This document shows, piece after piece, positions 36,500 through 38,832 of a DNA stretch of 38,832 nt (position 1 is its first letter; each line of letters begins with the position of its first letter). Made by a program: the position numbers and the translations under genes. The notes under the pieces were generated by a model. That model saw nothing but the letters and a program-made list of their open reading frames with translations, made no database searches and was not told the DNA's origin. Source of the stretch: Prorocentrum cordatum (Eukaryota; Sar; Dinophyceae; Prorocentrales; Prorocentraceae); contig CAUYUJ010012692.1 in assembly GCA_963575745.1 (NCBI GenBank), forward strand, positions 32,501 to 71,332, in the 5' to 3' direction.

Positions 36500-36680
36500 G
36501 GCGCACCTGACACACTCTGCGCGTGCCCCGCACGTGGCGCGCCTGGCGCGGCCGGAATATGCGGCACACTTGGCGCACACGGAACACGTGGCGCATCTGG
36601 CACACCAGGCATGCCTGGCACGCTCGGGCCCCAGGGGTGCCTGGCGCGCGTGGCGCGCCTGGCACTAGTGGCGCACCTCG
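36500..36680. repeat. Degenerate TGGCGC/ACCTGGC repeat
   Basis: Short units such as GTGGCGCGCCTGGCGC, GTGGCGCATCTGGCAC and GTGGCGCACC with spacing in multiples of about nine bases. Confidence 0.65.
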
Positions 36681-37204
36681 CCCGAGCGTCGCGCGCATTT
36701 GGTGTCGGTTTGGCTTCCCGGCGGCTTTCCATCCAAAGGCAACCGCTGAACATGCTGAGGCTAGGGCGTTACTTATGTGTTGGGGGGGCGGGTGGGAGCG
36801 AGCTAGACGGTTTGCTATCTACTGGGTGTCTTGACCCCTCCCCCTACCCCGTCCCCCTGGACCCGGGAGGGGGGTCGCGGGCCGTTGGAGTTTGAAAGGG
36901 GTTGGGAGGCCCAACCAGCAGTTTCGCCTTAGACGAAACCCAACTCCCGCTCTGTTGTATCGTAGCAACGATAGTCCCAGTACTAGGGGGCGAGCCATCT
37001 CAAGCAGTTTTGGTATCGATGGCAAATGGTACGCCTCGCGCTGAGGTGTAGTCAGATCTGGGCGGTCGGCCGCCTTGAACCACGCAGCCGCGGATGCACG
37101 CTCGTTCCCACTCACATGCAACGCCCAGCTCACTTTAGAGCGTTGGCGCGTCCAAGATGGTCTCGGCGAGAAAGGGGGACCCTTATTAAGGAGCCCCTCT
37201 CCTT
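36681..37204. other. Spacer, no gene recognised
   Basis: Includes the diverged copy of the GGGAGCGAGCT motif near 36795-36834. Otherwise nothing supported. Confidence 0.4.
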
Positions 37205-37435
37205 TGGTCGATCTCCTCCAAGGTGGCCCCAGGATGGCCCTAGGCTCCCAAAGGTGCACCAAGACGGCCCCAAGAGGTGCATGGGAGGCCTCAAGGGGCC
37301 CCCAAGATGCCCCCAGAAGAAGCGAAACCGAAGAATCCAAAGAGGCCCCCACAGGCACCCAAGACGCCCCAAGAGGCCCCTGGGACTGCCAAGAAACCCC
37401 CAGGACGCCCCAAGAGGCATCCAAGAGGCCTCTGG
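37205..37435. repeat. GGCCCAAGA-type degenerate repeat
   Basis: AAGGTGGCCCCAGGATGGCC, ACGCCCCAAGAGGCCCC and similar units, + orientation, directly before a CCT array. Confidence 0.8.
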
Positions 37436-37446
37436 CCTTTCTGTTC

Positions 37447-37745
37447 GCCCTCCTCCTCCTCGTCCTCCTCCTCCTCCTCCTGTTCCTCCGTTTTCTCCTC
37501 ATCCTCCTCATCCTCATCCTCATCCTCATATTCTTCCTCCTCCTCTTCCTACTCCTCATACTCCTCCTCTTCCTCCCCCTCCTCCTCCTCCTCCTCATCC
37601 TCATCATCATCATCATCCGCCTAGTCCGCATCCTTCTTCCTCCCTCCTTCCCCTTTCCCTTCTCTCTGCTCCTCCTCCTCCTCCTATTCCTTTTTCCTCC
37701 TCCTCCTCATCATCCGCCTCCTCCCCCTCATCCTCCTCCTCATAG
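37447..37745. repeat. CCT array with CAT units
   Basis: CCT units with CAT clusters near 37500-37530 and 37595-37620 on the + strand. Confidence 0.93.
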
Positions 37746-37950
37746 CATAATTGGTATCAGTATTATTCGTCTTAATGTTGTTATCATCAGTATCAGTATT
37801 ATCGTAAGTAGTATTAATATTATTGTGGTTATCACTAATATTAATGTCACAAGTATTACTATTACTATGAATATTCTTCGTATTATTAACATGTGTATTA
37901 TTATGATTATTCTTGCTCTTAGTAATATTATTACTATTTTTCTGATTCGT
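37746..37950. repeat. AT-rich ATT/ATC-type trinucleotide block
   Basis: Degenerate ATT, AGT and ATC triplets (GTATTATTAACATG, TAATATTAATGTC) in an otherwise GC-rich window, set between two CCT arrays. Confidence 0.9.
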
Positions 37951-37954
37951 CTTC

Positions 37955-38045
37955 TTCTTTCTCCTCCTCCTCCTCCTAGTCCCCCTCCTCCTCCTCCTCC
38001 TCCTCCTCCTCCTCCTCCTCTTCCTCCTCCTCCTCCTCCTACTGC
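37955..38045. repeat. CCT array
   Basis: CCT units closing the composite 37447-38045 array. Confidence 0.94.
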
Positions 38046-38607
38046 AACTCCTCCGATTCCTGCTCCACCCTCCCCCTCTTGAGGTACGACGTCTTACCCA
38101 GCCGCGTGTTCCACTGCATGCTCCTCCACATTCCTGATCAGGGCAACTCGTCTGCGCATCGTGTCTGGATGGGCTGGTGGGGCTACTTTTTGGTCAACAG
38201 GCTCGCGAAGGGGTGTCGAAAGCCATTCAAACTCTAGTCGGGCCGCGACTGGGCAGCAGGAAGAAAAAGGCAAGCGAAGCGAGCGACCGGGCAGTCACTC
38301 AGGAGAAGAGGCAGAAGCGATACTCCCAAACCCTGTGGCGTAGAAATCTCGGTGGCGACCAGCAAGTAAACGCAGCCAAAATGGCGCGGCGGCGCGACCA
38401 TAACCACGCAGAGGTCGAACGCTCGGTGTGAGTCAGGCAAACGCCGTCGAAGACGAACTGGACCGACAGGCACACCCGAACGACACCGTGAGTTAGGCAG
38501 CACAAATGCCGAAACATCGTGTCGGCGCCAGAGTGACGAGGGACAACCTCATCACCGAAAAGACTGCAAACGGCTGGTGGGGCTACGCGAAGCGACTGGA
38601 ATCCTTC
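38046..38607. other. Unassigned region
   Basis: GGCTGGTGGGGCTAC occurs at about 38170 and 38572, hinting at a diverged direct duplication. No gene recognised. Confidence 0.4.
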
Positions 38608-38832
38608 CAGCCCTGTGGTCGTGAGTGGTTTAGAGCGTTTCCTCTTCCAACCCCACCAGCCCTATCAAACAACATAACAACATACACTTTGGGGCAACGT
38701 ATCAGGTCATGCTCGTGGGCCCCGCGAGCACTTTGTATTGTTGGTGTTGACAAAGACGGCGGGGGGTATCAGAGTGCCTGCTGTGCGCAGGGCCACCATC
38801 CGTATCCAACAACAGTACAGAGTGCTTCGCGG
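38608..38832 (+). repeat. Repeated unit, copy B (cut by window end)
   Basis: Matches 35796-35846 and 36144-36305 with the ~300 bp between those two parts missing. Reads GTGAGTGGTTTAGAGCGTTT, then ACACTTTGGGGCAACGTATC, then TTGACAAAGACGGCGGGGGG and CTGCTGTGCGCAGGGCCACC. It continues beyond the window. Confidence 0.7.

Overview
Organism. The window looks like nuclear DNA of a dinoflagellate. It is GC-rich, has no recognisable housekeeping gene in 38.8 kb, holds very large CCT/GGA and CAT trinucleotide arrays, and carries decayed reverse transcriptase - zinc motif - RNase H coding sequences of the non-LTR type common in dinoflagellates. Short repeats interrupt coding frames and their removal restores them, as intron-making (introner) elements do in these genomes. 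The taxon is inferred from style; no marker gene, spliced leader, rRNA or tRNA was seen.

Layout. 1-4507: a frameshifted retroelement coding remnant on the + strand, with two copies of an introner-like element. 5404-7818: a second, 5'-truncated retroelement remnant between two CCT-rich arrays. 7931-8240: a decayed ~71-bp tandem repeat. 8401-12360: nearly 4 kb of alternating CCT and CAT arrays around a unique island with a strong hairpin. 12361-15140: unrecognised sequence with one well-bounded foldback element. 15141-17420: a GGA array, an unrecognised C-terminal coding stretch, a scaffold gap, CCT arrays and the first of several small inverted-repeat elements. 18105-24200: degenerate tandem repeats built on a GGCCCAAGA-like core, mixed with foldbacks, a third retroelement fragment and GAC/GCC arrays. 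24200-28370: hairpins, GAC and CA arrays and short coding-like islands. 28370-35580: a dense cluster of small inverted-repeat elements, some nested and some with target duplications. 35796-38832: a repeated unit that runs off the right end, and an AT-rich trinucleotide block.

How it fits together. The window reads as transposon and satellite territory, not as a gene cluster. Every recognisable protein similarity is to retroelement reverse transcriptase or RNase H regions, all broken by frameshifts or stops. The most interesting material is non-autonomous DNA: an introner-like 60-bp repeat inside coding frames, a foldback carrying a palindromic mini-satellite between 10-bp direct repeats, one inverted-repeat element inserted into another, and an element split by a CCT array. 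No intact gene is claimed. The few GC3-rich coding-like islands are listed with low confidence. Identities rest on visual alignment within the window and on family knowledge, not on database searches.
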